A stretch of DNA of 64,000 nucleotides from Muscardinus avellanarius (GCA_963383645.1 OY726561.1:24780826-24844825), one strand, 5' to 3'. Counted from the first letter of the stretch, positions 1 to 11,959 are shown. Numbers and translations: made by a program. Notes: generated by a model from the sequence alone, not told the origin.

Positions 1-1256
1 TACTGAAAATATTTCTCTTGCTATTGTTAACATAACAATTATTCATTTCAACCAATTATCTCAGTATGAATAGAGTATGCCTTATAATTTTTAAATAAAA
101 AGTTTTGTGGTATTGTTTGACACAGTCTTTAAACTACTACAAATCTATTCTATTTCTAGTTTTAAAATCAGACTAAGTGTTCTTTGATTTACATATTTAT
201 AGAGTAAAATTGTCTCATTAAAATTATATATTTATATGGATATCCTGATTTTAAAAAAATGAAATTTAACATTTACTTATAAAAATACTACCTTGTTTTG
301 TTATCACTTATTCAATGAGTAAAAAATTTTGCAAAGATATGTACTGATAATTTTCTAAACCAATTGTTTATAATATATATGTAGGAATTATATAAACTAT
401 TCTGAAATGATTTCAAATACTGAATATTTTTTAAGTTTTTATCAAAATTATAACTTTTTTAATATGAAACTTCTAAAATTAAATTAATTGGAAAGTTGCT
501 TGCTTTTAATTTCAAAATGCCAATCATATGCATTGAATGAAAATACATTTATTTAAAAAGCAGATTTAATGAGTTTATTTTAGTCATGACAACCATTATT
601 TGATAATTATTCAAAATTTCAAAAATAATTTCACATTGGCAAGACAGTTATACTTTATAGTACATCTAGTAACAATGATGATAACACTGGGTATGATGTA
701 ATATTATTTTAATAATGACTTTAACATTTTAGGAAACATTATTATATAGCATTTGTTTTGTCTAATATTTGCCTGATATTTTAGTTCAACCAATTTTTAA
801 GTCCATCCTCAAAACTTCTTTGTGATAAATTTAATTTGGCATTATAAGTCAAAATTCTAATATTTCTTTAAATTCAGAGATTTTGTCAACATTAAAAATG
901 AGTCTGATGAACCCATGCATTGAGTTTATTGAATTAAAATACTTAATTAAATTTAAAGAAAAATATAAAAAATAAAAACTTTTATCATTTTGTATATTAC
1001 AATAAAATCTGTATCATAATTGAAAATAGTTTGCATAGTAAAATATATGAAAGCATTAACAGCAGCATTTTTTGCAAAAGTGAGGTAAAAGGAAAAAATC
1101 TTTAAGAATTTTAAATAATTTTGATTTTTGGTATTATTGCTGCTCCCACTCTTAAAACCATTATTATCATAAAATTTTTGTCTCATGAGAAATAATACTA
1201 ACCAAAAAACTAAGAACTGTCAAGTATTCTATGATGAAACAAGATCATTTACTTAA
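1..1256. other. AT-rich unique sequence, no gene
   Basis: About 1.25 kb of very AT-rich DNA without recognisable SINE or L1 motifs. The only open frame of note (953-1186, minus) is low-complexity and phenylalanine/isoleucine-rich, as expected by chance in such composition. I see no splice-site/ORF combination that suggests an exon. Confidence 0.5.
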
Positions 1257-1270
1257 TTTGGTTTTGTTAA

Positions 1271-1271
<1 letters not shown>

Positions 1272-1325
<54 letters not shown>

Positions 1326-1519
1326 GGGGATGGAACCCAGTGGCATTTTACCTCCGAGTTACACTCCCAGCCCTATTTTTAGTCTTTTATTTTCTGAAAC
1401 AGGGTCTCACTGAGTTGCGAAGGGCCTTACTAAGTAGCTGAAGCTGTCCACAAACCGCGATCCTCCTGTCTCAACGTCCCAAATGCTGGGATTACAAGCA
1501 TGTGCCACCATGCCGGCCT
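1272..1519 (-). repeat. B1-ID dimeric SINE with (GT)n tail
   Basis: A full-length antisense copy. The (GT)n run at about 1,273-1,320 is the (CA)n-expanded 3' tail. It is followed by the ID-like half (ACTGGGGATGGAACCCAGTG) and the B1-like half ending GCCACCATGCCGGCC. The flanks carry a likely target-site duplication, TGGTTTTGTTAATTT before and TGGTTTTCTTAATTT after, so the microsatellite lies inside the inserted unit. Confidence 0.9.
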
Positions 1520-1524
1520 GGTTT

Positions 1525-2205
1525 TCTTAATTTATTTTCATAAATATTATACTACTTGGCTTACTGAGTTTACTGGGAAGGAAAGAAAATGGTGAAATCT
1601 CAAATTAATTATTACTGAATAAGAATATATTGTACTCTATTACTTGTCCAGTGGTTTTCACAAGTGAAACTTATTGTGCATAGCAAATATTGCTTCATCA
1701 ATCACTACTCAATGAGGGCAGAACACTTGACAAGTTTTAAATAATTTTCAAGAGCTTCTAATAATAATATCATACACTGTTTACAGAAAGTAAGGTATAA
1801 TCCTCACTGAGTGATCATGCTAGCTTTCACTGCGGATAAAAACATCAATCTGTGTCCTGAAGGAAAACTGACGAAACACTACTTTTGTCTGTGAATATAA
1901 TTAGAGCAATAGATTACTCTATTAATTAGAGGCATTCACCAAGCAGATAAAATTCAATGAAAACTGGCATAGCTCAGCACTTAAAATTATAAGATCAACT
2001 GAAACTTCCGTTTTAGCCACTTTATTAATCAAAACTATAGGCCTAATTCTTAATTAAAGCCTTTTAAATTTTGTTGTTTTAGACCAAGAGAAGCAGTTCG
2101 TAAAATATTTGAGTGTAATGACACTACTGGAATTTTGACACTTAGAAAATTTATGATGTTTTTCAACTTCAATTTTAATCTTAAAATCTTAACCATTAGA
2201 AAAAT
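1525..2205. other. unique AT-rich spacer
   Basis: No repeat family, RNA gene or convincing open frame is visible in this stretch between two SINEs. Confidence 0.5.
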
Positions 2206-2214
2206 ATTTATCCT

Positions 2215-2429
2215 AGCCAGGCATGGTAATGCATGCTTGTAATCCCAGAGCTTGGGAGGCTGAGACAGGAGGATTGCACAGGTTTGAAGTCAGCTTCAGC
2301 TATTTAGTGAGGCTCTCAGCAATTTAGTGAGATCGTGTTTCCAAATAAAGTATAAAATAGGTCTGGGAGTATAGCCCAGGGGTAGAAAAGCCCCTGGGTT
2401 TCACCCCCTAGTACCACACACACAAAAAA
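2215..2429 (+). repeat. B1-ID dimeric SINE
   Basis: A sense copy starting AGCCAGGCATGGTAATGCAT. The linker TTTCCAAATAAAGTATAAAA is followed by the right half GGTCTGGGAGTATAGCCCAG and a short CA/A tail. AAAATATTTATC before and AAAAAATTTATC after the element look like a diverged target-site duplication. Confidence 0.88.
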
Positions 2430-2511
2430 TTTATCTTAAGCTTTAGTTGACAAACTCATTTTCCAGTCAAAATTTTAATATCTAATAGTGATTATATACA
2501 TAAGTATTCTA

Positions 2512-2537
2512 ATATATATACATATATATATATATAT
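2512..2537. repeat. (TA)n microsatellite
   Basis: An imperfect alternating TA tract (about 26 bp) in AT-rich unique DNA, with an ATATATACATATATA interruption. Confidence 0.7.
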
Positions 2538-2539
2538 CA

Positions 2540-2920
2540 CTAAATGAATCAATCAATAATGACTTGTGAAGTTATAGATGGTGTAAGAGAGTCATCTAAG
2601 TATGTTTGTCAGTCTTTTCATGAAAACTAATTTGGATAATGTCCTATAAATAACATTTTAAAAATTACATTCATACAAAATTATTCTGTGAATTACCTGA
2701 AACAAACTTATATGCCAAGTCAGATTCTCTAAAATTTATGTTGAGATCTTGTTTTCATGAAGCCTTAAGGCATACATATACATCATCTAATTACCTTTAA
2801 CTTCTTAAAATAACATGCCACTATTAAAAATATTGTGTTTTGAATAAGATATGAACCCTATATTTAGACCCGCTAAATAACCAACCAGTAAGTGGGAAAA
2901 TACCACATGCTAAGTATAAA
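2540..2920. other. unique AT-rich spacer
   Basis: No recognisable element between the (TA)n tract and the next SINE. Confidence 0.5.
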
Positions 2921-2926
2921 CATTTT

Positions 2927-3131
2927 TTGAGGTACTAAGAATTGAACCCAGAGGCATTCTACCTCTGAACTACACACCCAGTTCTATTAATTTTATTCTT
3001 TATTTTAAAAAAGGGTCTCACTAAGTTGCAGAGGGCCTAACTAAGTAACTGAGGCTAGCCATGAACCTGTGGTCGTCCTGTGTCAGCCTCCCAAGTACTA
3101 GGATTACAAGCATGCACAACCATGTCCAACT
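2927..3131 (-). repeat. B1-ID dimeric SINE (older type)
   Basis: An antisense copy. The ID-like half (GAGGTACTAAGAATTGAACC) precedes a diverged B1-like half ending GCACAACCATGTCCAAC. TATAAACATTTTT flanks both sides as a target-site duplication. CpG positions have largely decayed, so it is older than the neighbour at 3,252. Confidence 0.87.
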
Positions 3132-3251
3132 TTATAAACATTTTTATATTCTATTTTACTTTTATTGTTTTGTGTTGCTAGCATCCAATCTGAGCTACAC
3201 CTGTAGACCTGTCATTTTTTATCTAAAAAATTTCTGGATAAAATTCTTCTT

Positions 3252-3447
3252 CTTTTTTTTTTTTTGGTGGTACTGGGGTTCCTGGAAACTCTTCTACCTC
3301 CGGGTTACACTCCCAGACATATTTTATATTTTTTTAAATTTGGAAACAGGGTCTCTTAAGCCAGCAAGGCTGGCTTCAAGCCTGCGCGATCCTCCTGTCT
3401 CAGCCTCCCAAGCGCGGGGATTACAAGCGTGCGCCACCACACCCGGC
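3252..3447 (-). repeat. young B1-ID SINE
   Basis: An antisense copy with an uninterrupted T run, then GGTGGTACTGGGGTTCCTGG and the LEFT half ending CACCACACCCGGC. Several CpGs survive (GCGCGATCC, AAGCGCGGGG), which marks a younger subfamily. TCTGGATAAAATTCTT before and TCTAGATAAAATTCTT after are a 16-bp target-site duplication with one mismatch. The 130-residue open frame over it is an antisense artefact. Confidence 0.92.
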
Positions 3448-3752
3448 GTCTAGATAAAATTCTTAATCAATGACAAAAATGATATTAGATGTTTCCATAA
3501 GTACTGTAAATATTGTTTTAAATATTTCCTAAGTATAATCTTTGGCACTCAAATACAAATTCTTGCTTTCAAAGTGTGCTTATGACAGTAATTTAATTGG
3601 ACAAATTATAATAACTTTTGGGCTCAGATAAAAAGATATTATTGAAACCAATGGTTTCCTTACCATTCATATCTGATGGAATAATACTCTCAGCTAACAG
3701 AAAGGTGAACCCAGAGTTTATTGTAAAAATTAAAAAAAAAAAAATAGCAGGA

Positions 3753-4000
3753 AGCTGGGCTTGGTGGTGCATGCTTGTAATCCCAGCTTCTGGGAGGCTG
3801 AGACAGGAGGATTCAGGTTTGTGGCTAGCCTCAGCTACTTAGTGAGGCCCTCCGCAACTTAGTGAGACCCTGTTTCAAAGTAAAGAATAAAAATATAGAG
3901 CTGGGATGTAGCTTGTAGGTAGAATCTCCCTGAGTTCCATTCCCAGTACTGAAGAAAAAAAAAAAAAAAAAAGAAAGAAAGAAAGAAAAAAAAAAAAAAG
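3753..4000 (+). repeat. B1-ID dimeric SINE with A/GAAA tail
   Basis: A sense copy of the older type: left half AGCTGGGCTTGGTGGTGCAT, linker CTACTTAGTGAGGCCCTC, right half AGCTGGGATGTAGCTTGTAG, then a tail of A runs interrupted by (GAAA)n to about 4,000. A short AGCAGGA/AGCAGAA duplication brackets it. Confidence 0.88.
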
Positions 4001-4337
4001 CAGAAGAGTAAAAGAGGCAGATGACTCTTGCAGGCATTGAAAACTTTGCTGCTCAGCAGCTGCCTTCTGATTGCAACCTGGGAGCAGCCCGGAGCCAAGT
4101 ACTATTAATTATATACTGACTTATCCCAAGTCCATGGGACCTCCTAAAGAAAGGTGCAGATCAATCATCCCTAGTGGCGGAGGCCATCTTTGGTGCACAG
4201 CAGATGCCTTCTGGTCACAACCTTGAAGTGGCCTGGTTTGAGCACAATCAATTGCACAATGCCTTCTTTCTAAATTTTTACAGTCTGTGAGAAAAAGAGA
4301 ACCTTCTAAAAAAAGGGGTTCCTAAGCTGGAGTGGCT

Positions 4338-4388
<51 letters not shown>

Positions 4389-4950
4389 GTAGTATTGGGG
4401 ATTTAACTCAGAGGCATTCTATCAATGAGGCATACCCCTAGCCCTGTTTTATTTTATTTTTATTTTGTAACAGAGTCTTATTACATTCTGGAGAACTCAC
4501 AAGTCACTGAGCTTGGCAGAAAACCTCCTGTTTCAGCCTTCCAAGTGCTGGGCTCACAAGCATGCACGACCACATTTGGTTAGTTCTGGAGTGGCCCAGA
4601 ACCTACTTTGAGTTTTCCTGTCTTGATTTGGCGTCCCAGTAATACCCTGAGGTTGTTTCCTGGGACAGTAGTGTCTTTATCAGCAGTAACAACTGGGACT
4701 CTTGCAAACTTCTGTTTGATTCTCAGGAAGTTTATTCTTGCTAGCTTTCAGGAGGTAATCTTGAGAGAATTAGGGGAATCTGGTGTCTCTGACACTAAAT
4801 AATTTGGTCTTGTTGACATTTAGAAAATTTGGTTTTGTTTATTTAAGAAATTTGGTCTTTCTACGGAGTCCTGCTAACCCTATCTGCCTATTGTCTTTCT
4901 ACAACCTTATTATTTTACATGTTTTTCAGCTCTTAAATTTGATGTCTGTA
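4001..4950. other. possible LTR remnant, split by a SINE
   Basis: Moderately GC-rich sequence unlike its surroundings. Two loosely similar units are visible: GCAGCTGCCTTCTGATTGCA near 4,058 and GCAGATGCCTTCTGGTCACA near 4,202. Near 4,800-4,862 the motif AATTTGGT recurs three times at about 25-30 bp spacing. The SINE at 4,342-4,580 interrupts it. The composition and internal repeats suggest an old LTR or another tandem-containing repeat, but I cannot name a family. The frame at 4,608-4,802 has no recognisable domain. Confidence 0.3.
4342..4580 (-). repeat. B1-ID SINE with (GT)n tail
   Basis: A (GT)n run (4,342-4,387) leads into an antisense SINE (TAGTATTGGGGATTTAACTC ... GCACGACCACATTTGG). 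CTGGAGTGGC occurs immediately before the (GT)n and again just after the element, a 10-bp target-site duplication. This shows that the microsatellite arrived with, or grew from, the SINE tail. Confidence 0.88.
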
Positions 4951-4979
4951 TTATTTGGTTTTTAAATGATAAAATCAAT

Positions 4980-7905
4980 ATATTTATTTATATTCACCAC
5001 CTTTGTTATTTAGTATATATAGAAAATGCAAATTTAAATGAAATTTCTGAGTACCTACCTAACCACCCAACTTCTCTTTGTAATAAAGGTACATAACCCA
5101 CAGAAACCTTTTTTGCCTTTCATTCCACCATTTAGTATAATGAAGCAAAAAGAAATGGAAAGATCTCAAAGATAACTACGTTGGAAGCTTCTTTGTTTAT
5201 GTTAAGTCTTTTATAGCTGTACTACATAATATTGGGATTCTGGGGGAATTTTGGTGTTTAGATGACAACAAATGGACTCAATTGCAAAAATAATGCTTAC
5301 CTTTACATTACTGAAAAAATACTGATCTTGTAACTGTCATTTTTCTTTGGCTCTTTATGGATATTTTAATTCAACAATAAATATTTATTTGAGCAGTCAT
5401 CATAGTCAGGTCTGTAATAAACTTAGGGAATGATTTATTAATTTATTTGAACACATAATTATTTTGTATTTACTATGTGCTTTGGTATCCTCCAGGATAA
5501 AATAATATTACTTGATAAATTAATAAAAAAGACCCCTAGACTCCAGGGCTTAAGATATAGTCTCTAAAGCATTATTAGGTAGTGTCTAATACCATCAATT
5601 CATGGGAAAGTTTTAAAAGAAAAAAGAGAACACCAACAACATTTAAGTGACTTTCTCCAAGTTTAAAAAAACAGTCTCAGAGAATAGTTTAATATTTTGA
5701 TCATTTACTTTGGAACTCAGTATCTGGTTACATATGAAACAGATATTTTACTTTTGAGAAAGTCATTGCTAAAAGGGGTGTTAAAAGGAAGCAGAAAGTC
5801 ATTATTATTATTAGTCTGAGGCTATTTCTGTATTTTGGTTTCCTATGAAACCAAGAATATCATAGATAAGCTTCTGCCAATCTTAGGCATACAACTGACA
5901 GATCAAGTTCCAATAAGGTGACTATAAACCTGTTGTCAGTCAAGTGATTTCTCTGTTTTGCTCCCCAGTTCAACTCCTGTTTATACTGCTGAATGGAGCT
6001 CTCTAAACGTATTATGAGTACTGCCCAATTCATAAGTCATTCTCTGCTCAAATAAATACTGTTAAATGTAATTTGTCTAATGCTTTCTTTTAACAAGGAT
6101 CAAATCCTCATAGTTTTAACTTAGAAAATGGTATATAATTTAATAATTAAATCTTATAACAATGGCATATATTAGGTAGTTGTACTCATTTTGGAGTTAA
6201 AGTCAGTTTGAAAATGAAGTCTGTGTATATGTTAATAACCACTGAGGAATTTTTAATTTTATAAGCCATCACCTTTCATAATTATTTTATAGTTCTATGA
6301 AGTCCATATGGGGAAATGTATTTTTAACATTTATATATATTAAAATACTACAGATGTCATCCTAAAATGTTAATGTGCTCTACTTTCTTAGTTTAACATT
6401 ATATTCTCTTTGTAAATATTAGTGAGTTTGAAATTAAATGTACTTAAGAAACAAGAAAGAATGAGAGTTTCATTGCAAGGAGATGTTTAATCAGTAGTCA
6501 TTTAATTTTATCATTTGTTCTGAAATGATTTAGAAAAAAAGTTTAAGGAAGTAGCATTGCTATGAGTACATTCAACATAGTTATGGATTTTATGCTTTTA
6601 AATAGAATTATAAGCTAAATTTAAATTTATACATAATTCACATATTTAATAAAGAACAAACAAGAAAAACATGAGTATGCGATTAAAATGCCTTTACTTG
6701 ATTTTTTTTGGAACAGTATTGTCATAAAAAACTTTGAGATTGTGGAAATATTCTATTTTTGCTGTATTCGATACTATTTTGGTATTCGATACTAATTAGG
6801 GTTACTACTACTGGCAATGATATGAAACAGTGCAATGTAGAACATTAATTTCAATTGCATAACATGCTAGGTAAATTTTTAAAGATGTTAAGAGCCTTTT
6901 GACGATTTTCACAATTTTAGCATATTAAAATATGACATATATTACAGCACATTTTGTTTCACTCTTTAATTTTTAAAATAGCTAATATATAACTACATAA
7001 TTCTCCAAAAATAGACAACCATATTTGAGCCGTTATTAGTAAGCATTCATGTAGAAAGTGAAGGCATTTCTGCCACTCGATCTTGGCTTCAAAATATATT
7101 TTCCGATGAAATATTTCGGAGAGGAGTTATATCCCACATTCATAAGTTAGCAACTTACATGTACCGCTGACTTCCTACCATAAACATTTATTTTGAGCAG
7201 AGTGAATTACTGAAACAGCTGCTGAGAGTGATCACTTTTACTCATCTTTCAACTTATCTTTGCTTGTATTGGCACAACTTTAAAATTTCATAATTTTCTT
7301 TTCACCGTAAAATAACAACATTGCTCTTTCTCTTAATGCTTTTCTGTGGAAGACAGATACATATTAGATAACACTGTAATTGGCTCATCTGTTCTTATCT
7401 CTTTTATATCCATTGCCTGCTCACCCTTGATAACATAAATATAATTATCATACACCTTAGTCAGTAATAGAAACAGATTAGCTTTTTATACCAACAATCT
7501 TTTCAGCTTTACAACGGCTTTTGCAAAGCCATAATTGACTATCGCTTTTTATGACCATACTTAATGTGTTTTGGTTCAAGTTTCTCATATTATCTTTCTT
7601 ATAACTCTGCTGCAGGATACAGGTCTGAATTAGAATCACGCTGAATTTTCAACACGTCCCATGACAATCCAGAGCTTCTACATTCTAGGAGTGCCTCACA
7701 AAAACTCACTCCTTGTTAAGAATAGTTTTCGATGGAGGCAACAGCAGAGATAAACATATAGAAGTGGAAAGCAGTTTCACAAAAGAGAGACTGTTTTAAA
7801 AGCAGAATTTAGTTAGGTTATAATAAATAAAGAAACTATATATATATATTCCAGTCAATTTTAGAAGCTTGGCTTTCAGATGTGAAATTTATAGGTTATG
7901 ATAAA

Positions 7906-7907
<2 letters not shown>
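4980..7907. other. 2.9-kb repeat-poor block
   Basis: No SINE, L1 or LTR motif is visible here. Most is AT-rich. 6,980-7,700 is less AT-biased, with short GC-containing words and an E-box-like CAGCTG near 7,217. It is a candidate for conserved non-coding DNA. No exon-like frame is apparent. Confidence 0.45.
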
Positions 7908-7952
<45 letters not shown>

Positions 7953-8394
7953 AGGAATACTGGGGATTAAATTCAGAGACAGCTACATCCCCAAATATTT
8001 TTAATTTTTAATTTTAATTTTATTTATTTATTATTTATTTATTTTATTATTATTATTATTTTTTTTGCGGTTCTGGGGGTGGAACCCAGGGGCTTTCTAC
8101 CTTCGGGTTACACTCCCAGACCTATTATATATTTTTATTTGGAAACGGTCTTGCTAAGTTGCTGAGAGCCTCACTAATTAGCTGAGGCTGGCTTCGAACC
8201 TGCACAATCCTCCTGTATCAGCCACCCAACTACTGGGATTACAAGCGTGCACCATGACGCCCGACTTAATTTTTTATCTGTAAACAGACTCTCACTAAGT
8301 TTCTGAGAAGCTTGGTAAATTGCTGAGTTTTGCCCCAAATCCTCAATTCTCCTGTCTGAGTACTGGGATTACAGGTGTGTGCCACCAAACCCAA
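7908..8394 (-). repeat. older B1-ID SINE split by a second SINE
   Basis: A (GT)n tail (7,908-7,949) is followed by the ID-like half (ATACTGGGGATTAAATTCAG). The element breaks off near 8,000 and resumes at about 8,266 (TTTTTATCTGTAAACAGACT ... GCCACCAAACCCAA). TTAATTTTT lies on both sides of the interruption, consistent with duplication at insertion of the inner SINE. The outer copy is more diverged than the inner one, as nesting requires. Confidence 0.82.
8061..8265 (-). repeat. inner, younger B1-ID SINE
   Basis: Inserted within the SINE at 7,908-8,394 in the same orientation. It has a T/ATT-rich tail (8,000-8,066), then GCGGTTCTGGGGGTGGAACC, and ends ACCATGACGCCCGAC. Confidence 0.85.
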
Positions 8395-8395
8395 A

Positions 8396-8999
8396 GTATA
8401 TATTGTTTTTATTCAGCCATTCACAAAACCTTGACTCTCACTTTGAAAAAAATTGACTAATTAATAAAAAGTTGCAAATTGAGTTGCAAATTGAATTATG
8501 TCATAATCAGAATTGCCTGCAATTATAAATATTAAAAGTAGCCAAACATTTTTAATATGCTGAACTAAAAAAACTGTATTAAAGCTAAACTGTTTCATTA
8601 ATTAACACTGCTTTTACATGTGACTAATCAAGAGGTATAAATATATTTATTTAATATAACAAGTAATTGTAAAAGAATAACGAGAAACAAAACAATGCTT
8701 TGGGAAAAGAGAAAAAACTAATAAGGTAAAAATAAAAAAAACTCAGGTTATAAATCAATAGTTATAATATTTGATAACAGAAAATTTAAATGTGACAAAA
8801 TAAAAAATATCGTAGATAGAACATATCTTGATCCTTCTTAAAATGTATCACTATCACCTTTTCCAAGGTAGTGGCTCTTTTTCTCCTTTTATAGTAGTTT
8901 TCCAACGTCTTTGAATAATTTTCTATCCAATCTCTACTTTTGTATTTTACACTAGAGTCAGGCTGATTCTTTTAAAATAAAAACTATGTATATCTGACT
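8396..8999. other. unique AT-rich spacer
   Basis: No identifiable repeat or gene. GTTGCAAATTGA occurs twice back to back near 8,471-8,496, a trivial local duplication. Confidence 0.5.
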
Positions 9000-9002
9000 T
9001 TT

Positions 9003-9211
9003 TTGTGTGTGTGGCACTGGGGGTAGATCCCAGAGGCTTTCTACCTCCGGGCTATACTCCCAGCCCTATTTTATATTTTATTTGGAAACAGGGTCTCACT
9101 AAGTTGCTGAGAGCCTCACTAAGTATCTGAGGCTGGCTTCTAACCTGCGCGATCCTCCTGTCTCAGCCTCCCAAGGGCGGGGATTACAAGCGTGTGCCAC
9201 CACGCCCGGCT
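9003..9211 (-). repeat. young B1-ID SINE
   Basis: An antisense copy: a short GT-bearing tail, GGCACTGGGGGTAGATCCCA, and a left half with preserved CpGs ending CACCACGCCCGGC. TATATCTGACTTTTTT before and CATATCTGATTTTTT after are a diverged target-site duplication. Confidence 0.9.
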
Positions 9212-9237
9212 GCATATCTGATTTTTTAAAAAATAGA

Positions 9238-9545
9238 CACTCTTTCTAATATGTAAGAACTAGGGAGAATATGGGTCCTAGGAGAATCTCTAAAAGAAGA
9301 AGGAGAACCCATAAACGAGCAAATAAGATGACCTAACCGAAGGGGGCGGGAGGCAGAAGAGGAACATCTCCTAATGCACATGATGTACGTACATTCACAA
9401 ACATATCAAAGGGCATCACTAAATCAAACATGGGAGGAGATAGGAGGAAGGAATGGGGTGGGAACTGGGTAGGGGCTAATTGGGTGATGTGTGCATCACC
9501 CCATTGAGATATATAACTCTAAAGAACCAATTAAAAGAAACTTCA
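9238..9545 (+). mobile_element. L1 3' UTR fragment
   Basis: Matches the L1 3' end that recurs through the window. Shared blocks are TCTAATATG, GAAGGAGAACCCATA, CATGATGTACGTACATTCAC, GGAATGGGGTGGGAACTGGG and a final CCATTGAGAT...ACCAATTAAAAGAAAC tail. It is 5'-truncated, with no ORF2 sequence. Confidence 0.75.
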
Positions 9546-10134
9546 AAAACTACAATAAATTCCAACTTTATGGATATGAAATTTGGTAGCTCTTTTTAGA
9601 ATTTACACAAATCTAAATAATCTTACTTTGGCTAATGATGTAGCCTTATCTGTTACTGCTCTATTTTTTAATCACTCTACCACAGGACCATCATATATTT
9701 TTAAAACCAATTTTCTATCAGAATTTATAAATACTCTTATCTGTATGGCTTATCTCTTCAGTGGGGCTGTGCTGTAGTGTCTTCTAATTAAAAGAACTTT
9801 CTGGGTAATCTTCTAAACTACATTGTTTGCAAGACTCAAATCTTTTGCTCTCTCTTTTACTTTATTATCTTTAATTGTACTTTCTATCACCTTACATATG
9901 TGTTAAATTTCTTTCCTTCTCGTAAGAATATTACTCCATGATTTTTGTGCCCATATTTGAATTTTTAAATGTTTTTCTTTGTTATTTACCCATAGCCTAA
10001 ATAGATAAAATATAATATAGTATGTGTTAAATAACCAGTATTAAGAACAGACTAAATACATGTATATACTTTTATAATATAAAAGTATACATATATACAT
10101 TTATGATACATATTAGATATATATATATATTTAG

Positions 10135-10165
<31 letters not shown>

Positions 10166-10272
10166 TTAAAAAGATATTTAAAATGGCATATGTATGCCAT
10201 ATATATAAATATTAGAAAAAGTAGTACTATTTGATTCTGAAACCAGGACACAAAAGAATATGTGCCAAAATT
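9546..10272. other. unique AT-rich spacer with (TA)n
   Basis: Contains a (TA)n tract around 10,118-10,164 with flanking TATATA-rich DNA. The 64-residue frame at 9,583-9,777 has no recognisable motif. No exon features are seen. Confidence 0.5.
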
Positions 10273-10701
10273 CTTTTTTTTAAATTTTTTATTAGTGCAT
10301 TGTAGTCATACATTTTAATGAAGTATAACATGGTAGAGGCATACACACACATCACTCATTTAGCCCTTCCCCATTCTCTTCCCCCTCTCTCCTTCTCAAG
10401 TTTGGCTTAGTGATTGACCTTGATATGTTTGTGAATGTACATCATGTACATTAGGGAATTTCTCCCTTCCCCTCTTCCATTATCCCTAGTTTAGTTTTTC
10501 TTACTTGCTCGTCTACGGTTTCTCCTCTTTTATCTAGAGTTCCTCCCTATGACCCTTTCCTGAATATTAAGGAGAGCATCCAATTTCCTACTTTTTTGTG
10601 ACTAATGTCACTTAGCATAATGTTCTCCAGTTCCATCCATTATTTTGTAAATGACAAAATTTTATTCTTTTTTATGGCTGCGTAAAATTCCATTCTGTAT
10701 A
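10273..10701 (-). mobile_element. L1 3' end (ORF2 C-terminus plus 3' UTR)
   Basis: Antisense. A T run, then ATTAGTGCATTGTAGTCATA and the reversed 3' UTR (GAATGTACATCATGTACATT). It runs into antisense ORF2 C-terminal sequence (GTTCTCCAGTTCCATCCATT ... TTATTCTTTTTTATGGCTG). It is 5'-truncated near 10,701 and has no usable reading frame. Confidence 0.82.
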
Positions 10702-11752
10702 TAAATTTAATGAACTCTGACCTACATATCTAACAGCAAATTACACAGATTACACAGCACTCTTCTCAATCTTCTCTTTATGGATATCAAAGACATGCCT
10801 CTCTAAGTGGACAGCAAAATTACGCAATGTTATAAGGTCCATGTTGATCCTGAACACTGTAGAAAGACACTCGTGAGAATTATGCAAGATATAAGATCAA
10901 ATAGTTTCATTTTTTTGAAAGGCAACATAGATCTAACCTGGAGAACACATCTGACAAAAGTCAATTTGGATGGCAGTTGCTAATTTGATTCTATGGCAGT
11001 AACTCAGACAGGAGACATCATGATAACAGACTAAGGTTGGCAGATGCAGAAATTTCAAGGTAAGACATCTGTAACAGTGTAACAGTTGAAATTGACATGT
11101 TTTGATTGTGAAGGAGACAAGAGAAGGCTGGATGGCAAGAACCAGATAGCATGCCATCAACTAGGAAGATTCCAAAGAGGGACACACAGAAAATGGGTCA
11201 TGGACACTAGGAAATAATGGGGTACAAAAGTGCAAACTATTTAACCATCACAAAATCTACTAAAAAGTCAAGTAGTGTGGGAACAAAGGATCTATAAACT
11301 TTCTGACACGAAGATAAAATTAGAGATTTAGAAAAATGATAGAGAATTAAGAAGGTAACAAAAAATAGAAGTTAAAATATATTAATGAAAGTTGATCTTA
11401 AAATAAGAAAGAGATTATATCTGGTGAGCTATATATAATTTGGATTGAGATTTTAAAAATAAGTAGGAAAATGCAGCTGTGATACTGAGGTTGGATGTAC
11501 TTAAAAAGCAAAACTTGCATTAGCTAGTAAGAATTACATTTATATTTAAGAAAATAATCAAGATTTAGATTTTTATATTTTTTCAGTGACAAATGGCATT
11601 ATGCTAGAACATATGCATACATATCTATATTTAGGTCTCTATGGAGATTATTTTTGAGTCTCTAGCCCTGTGATAAAAAATTATCATTATGTTTAATTGT
11701 TTTGGTTTCAGAGTAATAAGGCCAAATTTATTTACTTTAATATATATCATTC
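10702..11752. other. unclassified sequence, no gene call
   Basis: About 1 kb without a repeat I recognise. The minus-strand frame at 10,933-11,160 (75 codons, cysteine- and leucine-rich) lacks a known domain. Composition here is slightly richer in GC than the surroundings, so an old LTR or retroviral remnant is possible but unproven. Confidence 0.35.
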
Positions 11753-11905
11753 AGCCGGGCGTGGTGGCACATGCTTGTAATCCCAGCGCTTGGGAGGCGA
11801 AGCCTCGCTGGCTTAGGAGACCCTGTTTTCAAATAAAAATATATATATAAAAATAGGTCTGAGAGTGTAACCCAGATGTAGAAGGGTTTCCAGGAACCCC
11901 AGTAC
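11753..11905 (+). repeat. internally deleted young B1-ID SINE
   Basis: Starts AGCCGGGCGTGGTGGCACAT. It jumps from TTGGGAGGCG straight to AAGCCTCGCTGGCTTAGGAG, missing roughly 25 bp normally carried by siblings (the GAGACAGGAGGAT region). The right half is intact to AACCCCAGTACATC. Confidence 0.85.
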
Positions 11906-11909
11906 ATCA

Positions 11910-11943
<34 letters not shown>

Positions 11944-11959
11944 CAGTACCCAGTACCAC

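Noticed and set aside
1231..1413. Frame with poly-Cys-Val
   Set aside because: Translation of (GT)n plus antisense SINE.
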